Shown: in pieces, positions 17,646 to 26,935 of the stretch
Layout of the letters: each line of letters starts with the position of its first letter
Position numbering within the stretch: the first letter of the stretch is position 1
NCBI GenBank assembly: GCA_949741915.1
Contig: CATJOM010000080.1
Span: forward strand, 1-64,000
Source: an uncultured Candidatus Melainabacteria bacterium
Lineage (GTDB): Bacteria > Cyanobacteriota > Vampirovibrionia > Gastranaerophilales > Gastranaerophilaceae
Direction: 5' to 3'
DNA: 64,000 nt
Notes under the pieces: generated by a model
Seen by the model: only the letters and a program-made list of their open reading frames with translations
Told to the model about the DNA's origin: nothing
Database searches by the model: none
Made by a program: the position numbers and the translations under genes

Positions 17646-18938
17646 ATGATTAAGATTGGAACTGCCCTGTTTGAAGCAGCTGAACAGCTTGAAAGGGAAA
17701 AAGGAATTTCTAAGGATGTTTTGGTATCCTCTCTTTGCGATGCTTTAGTTGCGGGATATAAAAAACACATAAAGGATAAAGATGCTGAGAATGTGGAAGC
17801 AATATTGGATGAAACAGCAGGTGAAATCGGTGTTTTTAGGACAAAGCTTGTAGTAAATGTGGTTGAAAATCCTGATTTGGAGATTTCTCTCGAAGATGCC
17901 AAGGAAATTGATGAAGATGTTGAATTGGATGATGAGGTTAAAATTGAAGTAACCCCTGAAAATTTTGGCAGAATCGCAGCACAAAGTGCAAAACAGGTTA
18001 TTACCCAGAGAATTAGAGAAGCTGAGCGCAAGATGGTTCTTGATGAATTTCTCTCTAAAAAAGGTACTTTGATAACTGGTATTGTTCAAAGAAGGGATGA
18101 GAGAAACAATGTTATTGTTAACATTGGTAAGACTGATGCTGTTATGCCTTCAAGAGAGCAACTTCCTGGTGAATACTATAAACCAGGCAACAGAATCAGG
18201 GTTTTTGTATTGAATGTAAAAGAAACAACAAGGCTGCCGCAGGTTATAGTATCCCAGGCACATTCAGAGATTGTAAGGGAATTATTTGAACTTGAAGTTC
18301 CTGAAATTGAGGATGGAATTGTTGAAATTAAGTCTATTGCAAGGGAAGCAGGATACAGAACAAAGCTTGCTGTTTGGTCAAATGATCCATCAGTTGATAG
18401 TGTTGGTGCTTGCATAGGGCCAAGAGGCTCAAGGATTCAGACAATTGTCGGTGAATTGAAGAATGAAAAGATTGATATTGTAAGATTTTCGCCTGATCCA
18501 GTTGAATACATTGTAAATGCACTTTCCCCTGCAAGGATTGTATCTGTTGATATTTTGGCTGATGAAGAGGCTAGAAAAGAAGCCTTTGTTATTGTGCCTG
18601 ATGATCAATTATCTCTTGCGATTGGAAGAGAAGGACAAAATGTAAGGCTTGCACACAGATTGACTGGCTGGAAGATAGATATTAAGAGTGAATCTCAGGC
18701 TGCACAAATGGAAAAACAAGCGCAAAGAGAAGCTGTAGCTCCTACAGTTTCTGCTGAAGAAAGTGCCGTTGAAGAAATTCCAGCTCCTGATGAAGATGTC
18801 AATGATGAAATTCATCAGGAAATAGAAGAAGAATTCAAAGAAATGGTTCAGACAGATTCTCCTGAGGCAGATGATGCAGCTGGTGAAGAGCTTTTTGAAG
18901 AATCTAATGAAGAATCAGCTGACGAATTTCAGGAATAA
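17646..18938 (+). CDS. nusA: Transcription termination/antitermination factor NusA
   Basis: Binds RNA polymerase and modulates pausing, termination and antitermination. The 430-residue protein has the N-terminal polymerase-binding domain (1-125), an S1 domain (about 133-200, GIVQRRDERNNVIVNIG), and two KH domains (230-345, with VGACIGPRGSRIQTIV and LAIGREGQNVRLA). It lacks the C-terminal acidic repeats of E. coli and instead ends in an unstructured Glu/Asp-rich tail of ~75 residues. An AAGGAG box precedes ATG 17646. In many genomes infB follows; here a formyltransferase gene follows instead. Confidence 0.96.
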   Translation: MIKIGTALFEAAEQLEREKGISKDVLVSSLCDALVAGYKKHIKDKDAENVEAILDETAGEIGVFRTKLVVNVVENPDLEISLEDAKEIDEDVELDDEVKIEVTPENFGRIAAQSAKQVITQRIREAERKMVLDEFLSKKGTLITGIVQRRDERNNVIVNIGKTDAVMPSREQLPGEYYKPGNRIRVFVLNVKETTRLPQVIVSQAHSEIVRELFELEVPEIEDGIVEIKSIAREAGYRTKLAVWSNDPSVDSVGACIGPRGSRIQTIVGELKNEKIDIVRFSPDPVEYIVNALSPARIVSVDILADEEARKEAFVIVPDDQLSLAIGREGQNVRLAHRLTGWKIDIKSESQAAQMEKQAQREAVAPTVSAEESAVEEIPAPDEDVNDEIHQEIEEEFKEMVQTDSPEADDAAGEELFEESNEESADEFQE

Positions 18939-18986
18939 TATTATGTGCCAATTTTAATGGAAGGCAGAAGTAATTATGAGGCAATT

Positions 18987-19916
18987 ATGAATATTGTAAT
19001 CGTCGGATATGATAAAATGCTTGCTGCCCTTATTTCAGGAGCTAAATTTAAAGGGCATAATATTGTTGGTGTTTTTAGAATTGACAGGGTAAGGTATTCA
19101 AAACCTGCCCTGTTTTTTAAGGATATTTTTAACCCTTCAAATGACTTGTCATTTATTAAAAGCCATAAACTGTATGACATCAAGGCAGATAGCGTAAAAT
19201 CAAAAGCTTTTTTGGATGAGATAAAGCGTCTTAATCCTGACATTATTCTTGTCGGGAGTTGGAGCGAAAAATTTCCGCTAGATGTTATTAATTTTCCAAA
19301 GTACGGTGTTGTAAACTGTCATCCATCGCTTCTTCCAAAACACAGGGGTGCAAATCCTTATTTCTGGGCGATATATTCAGGAGATGAAAAAACTGGGGTT
19401 ACTTTTCATTTGATGGATGGAAATTTTGATACAGGAAAAATTTTGATGCAGGCTGCTTTTAAGATTGATGAAAGTATTACAGGCGGTGAATTAAGAAATA
19501 AGGCTGCAAAGATTGCCGAATTAATGACAGGTGAGCTATTGGATGACATTAAAAATAATAAAATTATCCCTGTCATTCAGGATGAGGATGAGGCAACATA
19601 TGACAAGTATCCGTATCCTGACATTGATGTTGTGGATTTTTTGGAGTCTGCTAAGAAAGTTTATGATAAAGTTCGCGCCCTAAAGCCGTGGGGTTATTGC
19701 TCTTGTGTATTGAATGGCAGGGTTTATCGGATAGAATCTGCGAGGATTTTGGTGTATGATGACAATCCATCTTTTTGTGGGAGTGCATTACAGGATATGC
19801 CTAAAGTTGCAGATTATCATAGTTATAAGCCAGGTGATGTTATAGAATTTTATTCTGATAAAAAAATGGCTGTTGTTAAATGTGTTGCAGGGGTGGTTGA
19901 AATTAAGGTTTTATAA
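18987..19916 (+). CDS. fmt: Methionyl-tRNA formyltransferase-like protein
   Basis: Formyltransferase-fold enzyme using 10-formyltetrahydrofolate. NCHPSLLPKHRGANPYFWAI is the family signature (the catalytic Asn and His lie in NCHPSLLP), and MDGNFDTGKIL supplies the conserved Asp. A C-terminal Fmt_C-like domain follows (about 215-310). The frame opens at GTG 18945, but the family N-terminus MNIVIVGYDKM begins at ATG 18987, which has a GAGG box. Sequence is divergent from textbook Fmt in the N-terminal domain (no SxRGRG-type loop), so it could be a related sugar or nucleotide formyltransferase; location beside nusA does not decide. Confidence 0.75.
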   Translation: MNIVIVGYDKMLAALISGAKFKGHNIVGVFRIDRVRYSKPALFFKDIFNPSNDLSFIKSHKLYDIKADSVKSKAFLDEIKRLNPDIILVGSWSEKFPLDVINFPKYGVVNCHPSLLPKHRGANPYFWAIYSGDEKTGVTFHLMDGNFDTGKILMQAAFKIDESITGGELRNKAAKIAELMTGELLDDIKNNKIIPVIQDEDEATYDKYPYPDIDVVDFLESAKKVYDKVRALKPWGYCSCVLNGRVYRIESARILVYDDNPSFCGSALQDMPKVADYHSYKPGDVIEFYSDKKMAVVKCVAGVVEIKVL

Positions 19917-20064
19917 AATATTGATGGTGTTGAAAGTAATGCGTCCTGGTAAAGTATAATTTATTATAACAATTTTGTAATAATTTATAAGAATTTGTGC
20001 TTAGTAGGGCAAAAGATTTTATTTACATGTTTTATACTGATACTATTTTTTAAAAGGAAATATT

Positions 20065-20751
20065 ATGAAGGTTGCTCCATTAGCCACTTGTAATCAAAGT
20101 TTTGGAAAGATTGAACTTGGCAGGGTATCTGTTCGCAAAAAAGATGGTGGCATGGAGGATGTGAAGCTGGTTGAATATGAGCCTGATAATCTTGATGATA
20201 TGCAGCAGATATATGATTTAAAAGTGAATTGGCTAAATGATGCTAGGGCATATTTTATATGTCACATTGCAGATAACTTTGAAAACCTTCAACTATATGG
20301 AAATTTACCTGACAAAGATGAAATTATTTACGGACTTGAAGACTGTACTGGTGATACACTTGTCCTCGCTGATGTTTTGAATCATAACAGAAAAAGCGAT
20401 GGTGGAATAAAAAAGAGCGCCACTATAAGTTTTATTGAGGCAAGGCCTGATTTGCAATCTGTATATGGAGTGAGTGAAGGTGAATTTAGGGGCCTTGGTG
20501 AGACACTGGTATCTGAAATTGTAAAGATTGCAAAGAAAAAAGGAAGCCGGTTTGTTGATTTGGAATCTTGCAATGAAGGCTTTTGGACAAAAAGCGGTAT
20601 GTTTGAGTACAAATATCCGGTTAGCAGAAACCATGAATCTCCAGATAGGATGCTGCCATCTTCAAAATATGATGATTATATAAAATATGTTGAGGATAAG
20701 AGGGCGGCACATGGTGCTAAAGCCCGTAAAGGGCTTGACATTAGTCTTTAG
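20065..20751 (+). CDS. GNAT-like acetyltransferase paralogue B
   Basis: A 228-residue protein, tandem duplicate of the next gene. The N-terminal segment FGKIELGRVSVRKKDGG and the C-terminal block PDRMLPSSKYDDYIKYVED are nearly identical between the two. The middle holds the GNAT motif A equivalent (EFRGLGETLVSEIVKIAKK) and the NEGFWTKSGMF element. Substrate unknown. AAGGAA precedes ATG 20065. There is no signal peptide or transmembrane segment. Confidence 0.75.
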   Translation: MKVAPLATCNQSFGKIELGRVSVRKKDGGMEDVKLVEYEPDNLDDMQQIYDLKVNWLNDARAYFICHIADNFENLQLYGNLPDKDEIIYGLEDCTGDTLVLADVLNHNRKSDGGIKKSATISFIEARPDLQSVYGVSEGEFRGLGETLVSEIVKIAKKKGSRFVDLESCNEGFWTKSGMFEYKYPVSRNHESPDRMLPSSKYDDYIKYVEDKRAAHGAKARKGLDISL

Positions 20752-20772
20752 AATATATGGGAGGCTTTAAGT

Positions 20773-21450
20773 ATGAAGTTTGATTTTAGGGTGTCCAATC
20801 AAATCTTTAAGCCAACATTTGGAAAGATTGAACTTGGTACAGTATCTGTTCGCAAAAATGATGGTGGCATGGAGGATGTGAAGTTAGTTGAATATGAATC
20901 TGATGATGTGGCTGATATTAAGCAGCTAAAGGGGGTTCAGAATTCATGGAATGTTAAGGCGCGCTTTATAAACAATATTATGACTGCTTTTTTAGAAGAT
21001 AATTGTGATAACATTTACGGCCTGGAAAACAGTGACGGTGATACCCTTGTACTTGCCGATGTTTGCAACATGCAGTATTATGGGACACGAAAAGAATATT
21101 GCGGCTCTCCATGTATTAATATAGATTTAATTCAGGTTAATCCTATAGAGAAATATCTTTCTACTGATGAAAGCAAGAAAAGATATAAAGGTCTTGGTGA
21201 AGCCATGGTTTCAGAGATTGCAAAAATAGCAAAAGATGAAGGTGTGAATTTTATTAACACAACATCGGCAAATGAAGGTTTTTGGGTAAGCAGCGGACTT
21301 TTTGATATTATAAATCCTGACATGGAAGGAGGGGTTTTGCCAGATAGGATGCTGCCATCTTCAAAATATGATGATTATATAAAATATGTTGAAGATAAGA
21401 AGGCAAAACATGCCAATAAAGCTGGCATGGGGCTCAATGTTAGTGTATAA
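20773..21450 (+). CDS. GNAT-like acetyltransferase paralogue C
   Basis: A 225-residue paralogue, 22 bp downstream of paralogue B with its own GGGAGG box. Motif A reads KRYKGLGEAMVSEIAKIAK, matching RxxGxG exactly (R-Y-K-G-L-G), and motif B-like NEGFWVSSGLF is present. The central ~60 residues differ from paralogue B while both ends are nearly identical, so duplication was recent or the ends are being homogenised. Its 3' end overlaps the convergent metF gene by 11 bp. Confidence 0.75.
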   Translation: MKFDFRVSNQIFKPTFGKIELGTVSVRKNDGGMEDVKLVEYESDDVADIKQLKGVQNSWNVKARFINNIMTAFLEDNCDNIYGLENSDGDTLVLADVCNMQYYGTRKEYCGSPCINIDLIQVNPIEKYLSTDESKKRYKGLGEAMVSEIAKIAKDEGVNFINTTSANEGFWVSSGLFDIINPDMEGGVLPDRMLPSSKYDDYIKYVEDKKAKHANKAGMGLNVSV

Positions 21451-22324
21451 ATTTCCTGTTTTTTAATATTTCAATTGTGGAATACGCCTTATTTAATGTG
21501 TAAAAATGAATGCCGCTAACATTGTTTTTTGCTAAATCTTCAACCTGCTGGCTGGCCCATTCAATACCTGCTTTTATAGTATCTTCTTTTGAATTCTGCC
21601 ATTTTTCAAAGTGGCACTTGGCTTTATTTGAAAGCTTTATTCCTGATAGCCGTATCATCCTTAAAAGCCCTTCATAGCTGATTACTGGCAATATGCCGGC
21701 ACATACAGGCAGGTTGATTTTGTTTTTGTCTAAAAGTTCAAGATAATTATAGAATTTTTCATTTTCAAAGAAGAATTGGGTGAAGATTGCGCTTGCACCG
21801 TTATTTACTTTAGTCTTTAAATGTTTTATATCCTCATTAAGGCTTTCTGATAAGATATGCCCTTCGGGATATCCTGCAACTGCAATTTCAAAATCTGTTT
21901 TATTTTTTATGAAATCAACTAGGTCGCTTGCGTATTTAAAATCCTTATAGCAAACATCAATGTCTTTAGGTTCATCGCCCCGAAGTGCTAGGATATTTTC
22001 TATTTTGTATTCCTTGATTTCGCTTAGGTGTCTTTCTATAAAATCTTTGCTTGAGCAAACGCAGGTAAAGTGCGGCATTACTATGTCAAATCCACAGTTT
22101 TCTTTAATTTCTTTTGCTAGTACATTGGAATTTTTGCAGGTGGAACCGCCAGCGCCATACGTGATTGAAATGAGGCTGGGTTTGAAGTGACTATTTAGCT
22201 TATCAAGTTCCTTGTATAAGTTTGTTTTCTTTATATTGAAATCAGGATCCTTTGGTGGGAAAATTTCAATTGAAATAACAGGGGCTTTATTTTGGTTTTT
22301 TTCGAATAAGCTGCTTAGTTTCAT
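21440..22324 (-). CDS. metF: 5,10-methylenetetrahydrofolate reductase
   Basis: FAD-dependent reduction of methylene-THF to methyl-THF for methionine synthesis. Conserved elements include the N-terminal EIFPPKD (substrate-binding Glu), SITYGAGGST, the ALRGDEPKD FAD loop, and IFTQFFFENEKFYNYL with GILPVISYE. ATG 22324 is chosen because an AAGGA box lies upstream and the family N-terminus (MKLSSLFEKN) starts there; an 18-residue extension would be possible. Length of 294 residues is normal. Follows lpxK closely with the same strand. Confidence 0.94.
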   Translation of the reverse strand: MKLSSLFEKNQNKAPVISIEIFPPKDPDFNIKKTNLYKELDKLNSHFKPSLISITYGAGGSTCKNSNVLAKEIKENCGFDIVMPHFTCVCSSKDFIERHLSEIKEYKIENILALRGDEPKDIDVCYKDFKYASDLVDFIKNKTDFEIAVAGYPEGHILSESLNEDIKHLKTKVNNGASAIFTQFFFENEKFYNYLELLDKNKINLPVCAGILPVISYEGLLRMIRLSGIKLSNKAKCHFEKWQNSKEDTIKAGIEWASQQVEDLAKNNVSGIHFYTLNKAYSTIEILKNRKFIH

Positions 22325-22381
22325 AAAAATAGTCCTTCTATTTTGTGTCAAGTGCACGATGGGTTTGTTTTGTTGCATTTG

Positions 22382-23518
22382 TCAGCGGCTAAAATTTAGT
22401 GTTGAGATTATATTTTGTATATCAATGTCAGCTTTTAGCTTCATTGCATAGATTTTATCACTGTTTAAATGGTCTTTTATTTTAACTGCATCTTTTTCCG
22501 TGGTTATTATATAATTTGTTTTATTGTCCTCTGCAAGGGTGATTATTTCGTCCATATCTGATTTTGTGTAGACATAATGGTCATTGTAGCTTTTTGTGCC
22601 AATCAATTTAAGCAGTGGATTTTTGTGTATATAATTATAAAATTGTTCTGGCTGGCCGATTCCAGAGAATGCAAAAATTTTTGCAGGTTCTGTTATATCA
22701 AGGATTTTGCCAGTTTTTATATTGTAAAAATAGTCTGTTTTAAATTTTGAGATAAAGACAGGTTTATTGAATTTTTTGTATAAAAAGTCTGAAAGTTTTT
22801 TTAGTTCTTCATTTCCTATGTCTTCTTTGTCAATCAGGATAATTCCATTGGCCCTTTTAATTTCAGAAACAGGTTCTCTTAATGGACCAAGGGGCAAGAG
22901 GAAGCCGTTTCCTATGAATTTTGTTGAATCAAATAAAAGTAATGATAAATCTTTTTGAATTTTTCTGTTTGAAAAACCGTCATCCATCACTATGATTTCT
23001 GCGCCAAGTTCATCTATGGCCTTGACTGCCCCTAGAAAACGGTCTTTTGAAGCGATAACGGCAAAACTTTTATTAGCACTTTGCACATTTTCTTTGGATT
23101 GTATTATGTCACATTGCATGCTGCTTTCAGCTAAGAGTTTTAATTCATCGCCAATCAACTTGCTTTCATTTATTAATATATCTTCATAATTTTTTACAAT
23201 GTTTGCGCCTTCAAGGGTGCCGCCATAGCCCCTGCTAAGAGATGCGGTTTTATGATATTGTGATAGGTATTTGCAAAATTCAATAGTTACCGGGGTTTTA
23301 CCTACACCGCCTGTGGTCAGGTTTCCAATACAAATTATCTTGGCGTTAACTTTTTTTTCTTTTAAAATCTTAATTTTGTAAAGAAAGTTTTTAGTGTTTA
23401 TGATTATTGAATAAACCATTGAGGGTAAAAGAAACAATAGAAAGAGGCATGCTGATGTAATGCTGCTTAGTTTTTTGTAGTGAAATTTCGTAATGGTTTG
23501 CCCGAAATTTTTGAGCAT
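22382..23518 (-). CDS. lpxK: Tetraacyldisaccharide 4'-kinase
   Basis: Phosphorylates the 4' position of the lipid A precursor at the inner membrane, so the organism makes lipid A. The 378-residue protein has an N-terminal membrane-associating helix (residues 20-42), the P-loop GNLTTGGVGKTP, SRGYGG, and DDGFSNRKIQKDLSLLLFD (the DDGFQ-type catalytic motif, here DDGFS). Upstream lies mlaD, so lipid A synthesis is linked to envelope lipid transport genes. The 106-bp gap to mlaD holds nothing obvious. Confidence 0.93.
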   Translation of the reverse strand: MLKNFGQTITKFHYKKLSSITSACLFLLFLLPSMVYSIIINTKNFLYKIKILKEKKVNAKIICIGNLTTGGVGKTPVTIEFCKYLSQYHKTASLSRGYGGTLEGANIVKNYEDILINESKLIGDELKLLAESSMQCDIIQSKENVQSANKSFAVIASKDRFLGAVKAIDELGAEIIVMDDGFSNRKIQKDLSLLLFDSTKFIGNGFLLPLGPLREPVSEIKRANGIILIDKEDIGNEELKKLSDFLYKKFNKPVFISKFKTDYFYNIKTGKILDITEPAKIFAFSGIGQPEQFYNYIHKNPLLKLIGTKSYNDHYVYTKSDMDEIITLAEDNKTNYIITTEKDAVKIKDHLNSDKIYAMKLKADIDIQNIISTLNFSR

Positions 23519-23624
23519 TTAATCGCCTTTCAAAGTTCTTTGTTTTTATTCTGTAAGCATTCTCTAAAGTTTTAAGTCATGTCTAAAAAGCCAGCTGTGT
23601 ATGGCTTTAGTTGAAATTTTTTAT

Positions 23625-24992
23625 TTAAAACATAAGTCTAAAAAGTAAGAATCTTTTGTTTAATTTTTCAGAAAACTGCCTTAAATTTCTTGCTGTCACA
23701 ACAGAATCAGACAGAGCTGATGAAACTGATAATTTTTCAGAATCACACAAATCTCCTGTTTTTGCAAGGCTTTGATTTATTCCTGCTATAGCCTGGTTCA
23801 ATCCTGAAAGAGTTGACTTCAGGTCTTTTTTGACATTTTCATCGTCTGTAAATTCATTTACATATACTGAAATATCTGCAATATTTTTAGATATTTCATT
23901 AAGGTTTGACATAATATCTTTTGTATTTTTATCTTCCATTAATGTATTCAGGTTGTCTGATAGCTTTCCAACAGAAGCCATTGTTGTGGATAAATTGCCT
24001 TGCAACTCTTTATCTGATGCAAAATGGTTAATGTTATCAGAAAGAGTGATTAGCTTATTTATTAAAACATTTGACTGGCTGAGCATTGTGTTTAATTCAT
24101 TCCTTGATTCATCAAGTAATGCATCCGCTTTTTCCATTGTGCTGCCTGCTTTTGCTGTTAATTTATTGACATTTTCAACAGAGTCTTTTACTTGATATAT
24201 AAATTCATCAGAAAGTATTTGTGTTATTTTTTCGTTTGTTTCGGCCAACCCTTGAGCTGATTTATATTGCAGTTCAAGAAAATCGCTTATTCTCATAGGC
24301 TCAATTACAGTATATGGGGCACTTCCTTTTGCAATGCGCACTTCTTCGCCATCTTTTGTATAGAAAACGACCTGTGAATTTTGCAATTTCACATTCATAT
24401 TTGAAGGCTCTAAGATAAGCCCCGGCATTTCAATTATATAACTTAACCTGATTGCATGCTTTGTCTTGAATCTGGCTCTATATTCAATTGGAGCTGAGGC
24501 AATTGGAATAACTTCGGCTTTTTCAACTTTTCCTATTTCGGCTGCCTGGTTTTGGATGTTCATAAAAATTGGCTGGCCTTCTTTTATTGCAGTTGTTGGT
24601 TTTGAAGTTTCAACATATATGGTTTTAGCCTTTGGCGGCATAACCTCTAAAAACTGTTCACCAATTAGCCCTGATTGCTGGATGGAGATGGTAGATGCTG
24701 GCGGAATTTCGACACCTGTTTCTGTTATCACAAATTTTACTTTAACATAGCTGTCTTTTCCATTTATGACAGGGGTAATTTCTTCAATCTGTCCTATTCT
24801 AAGGCCCATCATCTGTACGCCTGAGCCTGGTCTTATTCCGTTTACATCATGGAATATAACTTCAATTCTTTCTCCTGCAGAGAGGGTTCTACCTTTAATC
24901 CAAAGAACGGTAAATATAAGTATCAAGAGCGCTACAACTGTCAAGATACCTACTTTTAGAGATGATGAAATTTTTCTATCCGAAGTTTCCAA
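23625..24992 (-). CDS. mlaD: MlaD-type MCE-domain lipid transporter component
   Basis: Periplasmic, membrane-anchored MCE protein that forms a hexameric lipid-binding ring on an MlaE-MlaF ABC transporter. An N-terminal helix (GILTVVALLILIFTVLWI) is followed by the MCE domain with DVNGIRPGSGVQMMGLRIGQIEEI and GLIGEQFLEV. The C-terminal ~220 residues are a long, coiled-coil-like Ser/Asn/Leu-rich region, longer than E. coli MlaD and closer to PqiB/Mce-type tails. Starts are TTG: 24992 has a GGGAAA box, 25022 is an alternative. Neighbours mlaF and mlaE complete the transporter. Confidence 0.9.
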   Translation of the reverse strand: METSDRKISSSLKVGILTVVALLILIFTVLWIKGRTLSAGERIEVIFHDVNGIRPGSGVQMMGLRIGQIEEITPVINGKDSYVKVKFVITETGVEIPPASTISIQQSGLIGEQFLEVMPPKAKTIYVETSKPTTAIKEGQPIFMNIQNQAAEIGKVEKAEVIPIASAPIEYRARFKTKHAIRLSYIIEMPGLILEPSNMNVKLQNSQVVFYTKDGEEVRIAKGSAPYTVIEPMRISDFLELQYKSAQGLAETNEKITQILSDEFIYQVKDSVENVNKLTAKAGSTMEKADALLDESRNELNTMLSQSNVLINKLITLSDNINHFASDKELQGNLSTTMASVGKLSDNLNTLMEDKNTKDIMSNLNEISKNIADISVYVNEFTDDENVKKDLKSTLSGLNQAIAGINQSLAKTGDLCDSEKLSVSSALSDSVVTARNLRQFSEKLNKRFLLFRLMF

Positions 24993-25039
24993 GTTTATTT
25001 CCCAGAATGTTCTATATGTCAATTATACATGAAAAAAAA

Positions 25040-25768
25040 TTATGTGGTTGATTTAATTTCCATAGGGCCCTCAATTGAGGCTGTGATAAATTGTCTTGTA
25101 TAGGGGTTATTTCCTTCAAGAAATTCTTTGATTGAGCCTTTGAATACGATTTTTCCTTCATAAAGAAGGATTACATTGTCGCATGCCCTTGTTATGGTTG
25201 ACATTTGATGAGTCACGACAATGCAGCTTGCATTCAACTCTTTTTTTAATTGATTAATATAATCTTCAATTAATGTGGATGAAACAGGGTCTAAACCTGC
25301 TGTTGGTTCATCGTAGAGGATGATTTTCGGGTTTGTTACAATTGCGCGCGCAAAGCCTACTCTTTTTTGCATACCGCCTGATAATTCTGACGGGAATTTA
25401 TTTTCAATGCCTTGGAGTCCTACAATTTTTAGCTTTTGAGCAACTATTTCTTTTAATTCATTTTTTGAATATTTACCTTTAAATTCGCGTCTTTCAAGGA
25501 GAGGAAACGCTATATTGTGATAGACATCAAGGAAATCAAATAGGGCGGAATACTGAAAAGTCATTGCTATGTCTGAATTTTCAGTTGTTTTAATATTGCC
25601 AGAATCAGCCTCTGTCAATTTACTTATTATTTTAAGCAGGGTGCTTTTGCCACTGCCTGAAAAACCAACCACGCCAAGGGTTTCACCATCTTTTACTGAA
25701 AACGAGATGTTGTCTAAAACTTTTTTGTTATCAAATTTTTTAGTTAGATTTTCAACTTCTATGCTCAT
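25040..25768 (-). CDS. mlaF: MlaF-type ABC transporter ATPase
   Basis: ATPase of the phospholipid transporter. In 242 residues it has Walker A GFSGSGKST, the signature LSGGMQKRVGFARA, Walker B IILYDEPTAGLDP, and a His switch (VVTHQMS). GGMQKRV is typical of the MlaF/Ttg2A group rather than of export ABC proteins. It lies between the MCE protein and the permease in one minus-strand operon. Confidence 0.94.
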   Translation of the reverse strand: MSIEVENLTKKFDNKKVLDNISFSVKDGETLGVVGFSGSGKSTLLKIISKLTEADSGNIKTTENSDIAMTFQYSALFDFLDVYHNIAFPLLERREFKGKYSKNELKEIVAQKLKIVGLQGIENKFPSELSGGMQKRVGFARAIVTNPKIILYDEPTAGLDPVSSTLIEDYINQLKKELNASCIVVTHQMSTITRACDNVILLYEGKIVFKGSIKEFLEGNNPYTRQFITASIEGPMEIKSTT

Positions 25769-25828
25769 TTTCCATCCTGTTAAGTGTTTCAGCCTTGCGT
25801 TTTTTGCGCTGTGCGTGTTTTTATCATA

Positions 25829-26626
25829 TTACAAATAAAACATTGCGGCAAATATATAATCCCAAACAGCTATTGCAAGGAAGGACCATACAACAGCACG
25901 AGTGGTGGCTTCACCTACTTCTTTTGCGCCGCCTTTTGTATTGTAGCCTGAAGAACAACTGATTAGTGCTATTGTTCCGCCAAAAAAAGCTGATTTTAAA
26001 AGCGCAATCATTATATCTCTTACGTATAGTCCCCGCCAGATTGAATCCACGTAATTTAATAGACTTAAATCTGCTGTCCATTTGGCGACATATCCTGCGC
26101 ACAAGAGCCCAACAAAGGATGAAACTATAAAGACAAGCGGCATCATAATAACACCTGATAGGAATCTTGGAACCACTAGGTATTCTACAGGGTTTACCCT
26201 AAGTACTTTCATAGCACTCATCTGTTCGCTGACAGACATTGAGGCTAGTTCCGAGGCAAAGGACGAACCTATCATTGAAATTATTGCAAAGCCTGACATT
26301 ATGGCGGCCAATTCTCTTATCATAACAAGTGCCGAGAGCATTCCTATATAATTTTCAGCCCCCTGCTTTGCAAGCTCTGGCGATATTTGCATAGATATGA
26401 TGATAGATGTCATACCTACAATGGTGAGTGTTATAGGTAGGCTATCTACTGCAAATCTTGATGATTGTTCAATTACGGCTTTAAAATTAATCCTAAGCCT
26501 TAAGATATAGAAAAGTACGCGTGCAAAATCATACCCTATATTGCCGAGGGTTTCAAGAAAGCCCACAGTCTCAGTTTTAAGGTAATAAAGCCCTTTGTAA
26601 ACAAGCGTATCTTTTACATTAATCAT
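25829..26626 (-). CDS. mlaE: MlaE-type ABC transporter permease
   Basis: Inner-membrane permease of the MCE lipid transporter. Five to six hydrophobic helices are visible, with the family signature SMISSFASELASMSVSEQMSAM-like segment (GSSFASELASM, VSEQMSAMKVLRVNPVEYLVVPR) and C-terminal CSSGYNTKGGAKEVGEATTRAVV, the hallmark of MlaE/Ttg2B. ATG 26626 is preferred; a TTG 36 bp upstream is possible, and neither has an ideal ribosome-binding site. It is the first gene of the mlaE-mlaF-mlaD-lpxK-metF run. Confidence 0.92.
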   Translation of the reverse strand: MINVKDTLVYKGLYYLKTETVGFLETLGNIGYDFARVLFYILRLRINFKAVIEQSSRFAVDSLPITLTIVGMTSIIISMQISPELAKQGAENYIGMLSALVMIRELAAIMSGFAIISMIGSSFASELASMSVSEQMSAMKVLRVNPVEYLVVPRFLSGVIMMPLVFIVSSFVGLLCAGYVAKWTADLSLLNYVDSIWRGLYVRDIMIALLKSAFFGGTIALISCSSGYNTKGGAKEVGEATTRAVVWSFLAIAVWDYIFAAMFYL

Positions 26627-26724
26627 CCTTTTTATAATATATGAAGCAGGAATTTTTTGCAAAAAAGTTTAGCAGAAGAATTGCCTTATTATGCACATAT
26701 TTAATAATTAAATGGTATCTAAGA

Positions 26725-26762
26725 CAGTTTTATTAAAATGAGCCCTATTATTAAAGGGCTCA
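26725..26762 (-). terminator. Terminator of the serA transcript
   Basis: GAGCCC (26740-26745) and GGGCTC (26756-26761) form a compact hairpin. Read on the minus strand it is followed by ATTTTAATAAAA, so it can end the serA transcript before mlaE. Confidence 0.6.
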
Positions 26763-26935
26763 AATCAAGATTGGCAATTATACAATAATGTTGCACTTAA
26801 TTATTAAATACTTCTTTTTTATTTTAGCCTTTCTTCACAAAAAGCGGGATAAATTTTGCTTTACGTGAATGAAGGTTTTCATTGCAAGAAAATAGAAGCA
26901 ATATTTTTGTATAAAATGCATATAAGCCTTAAATT

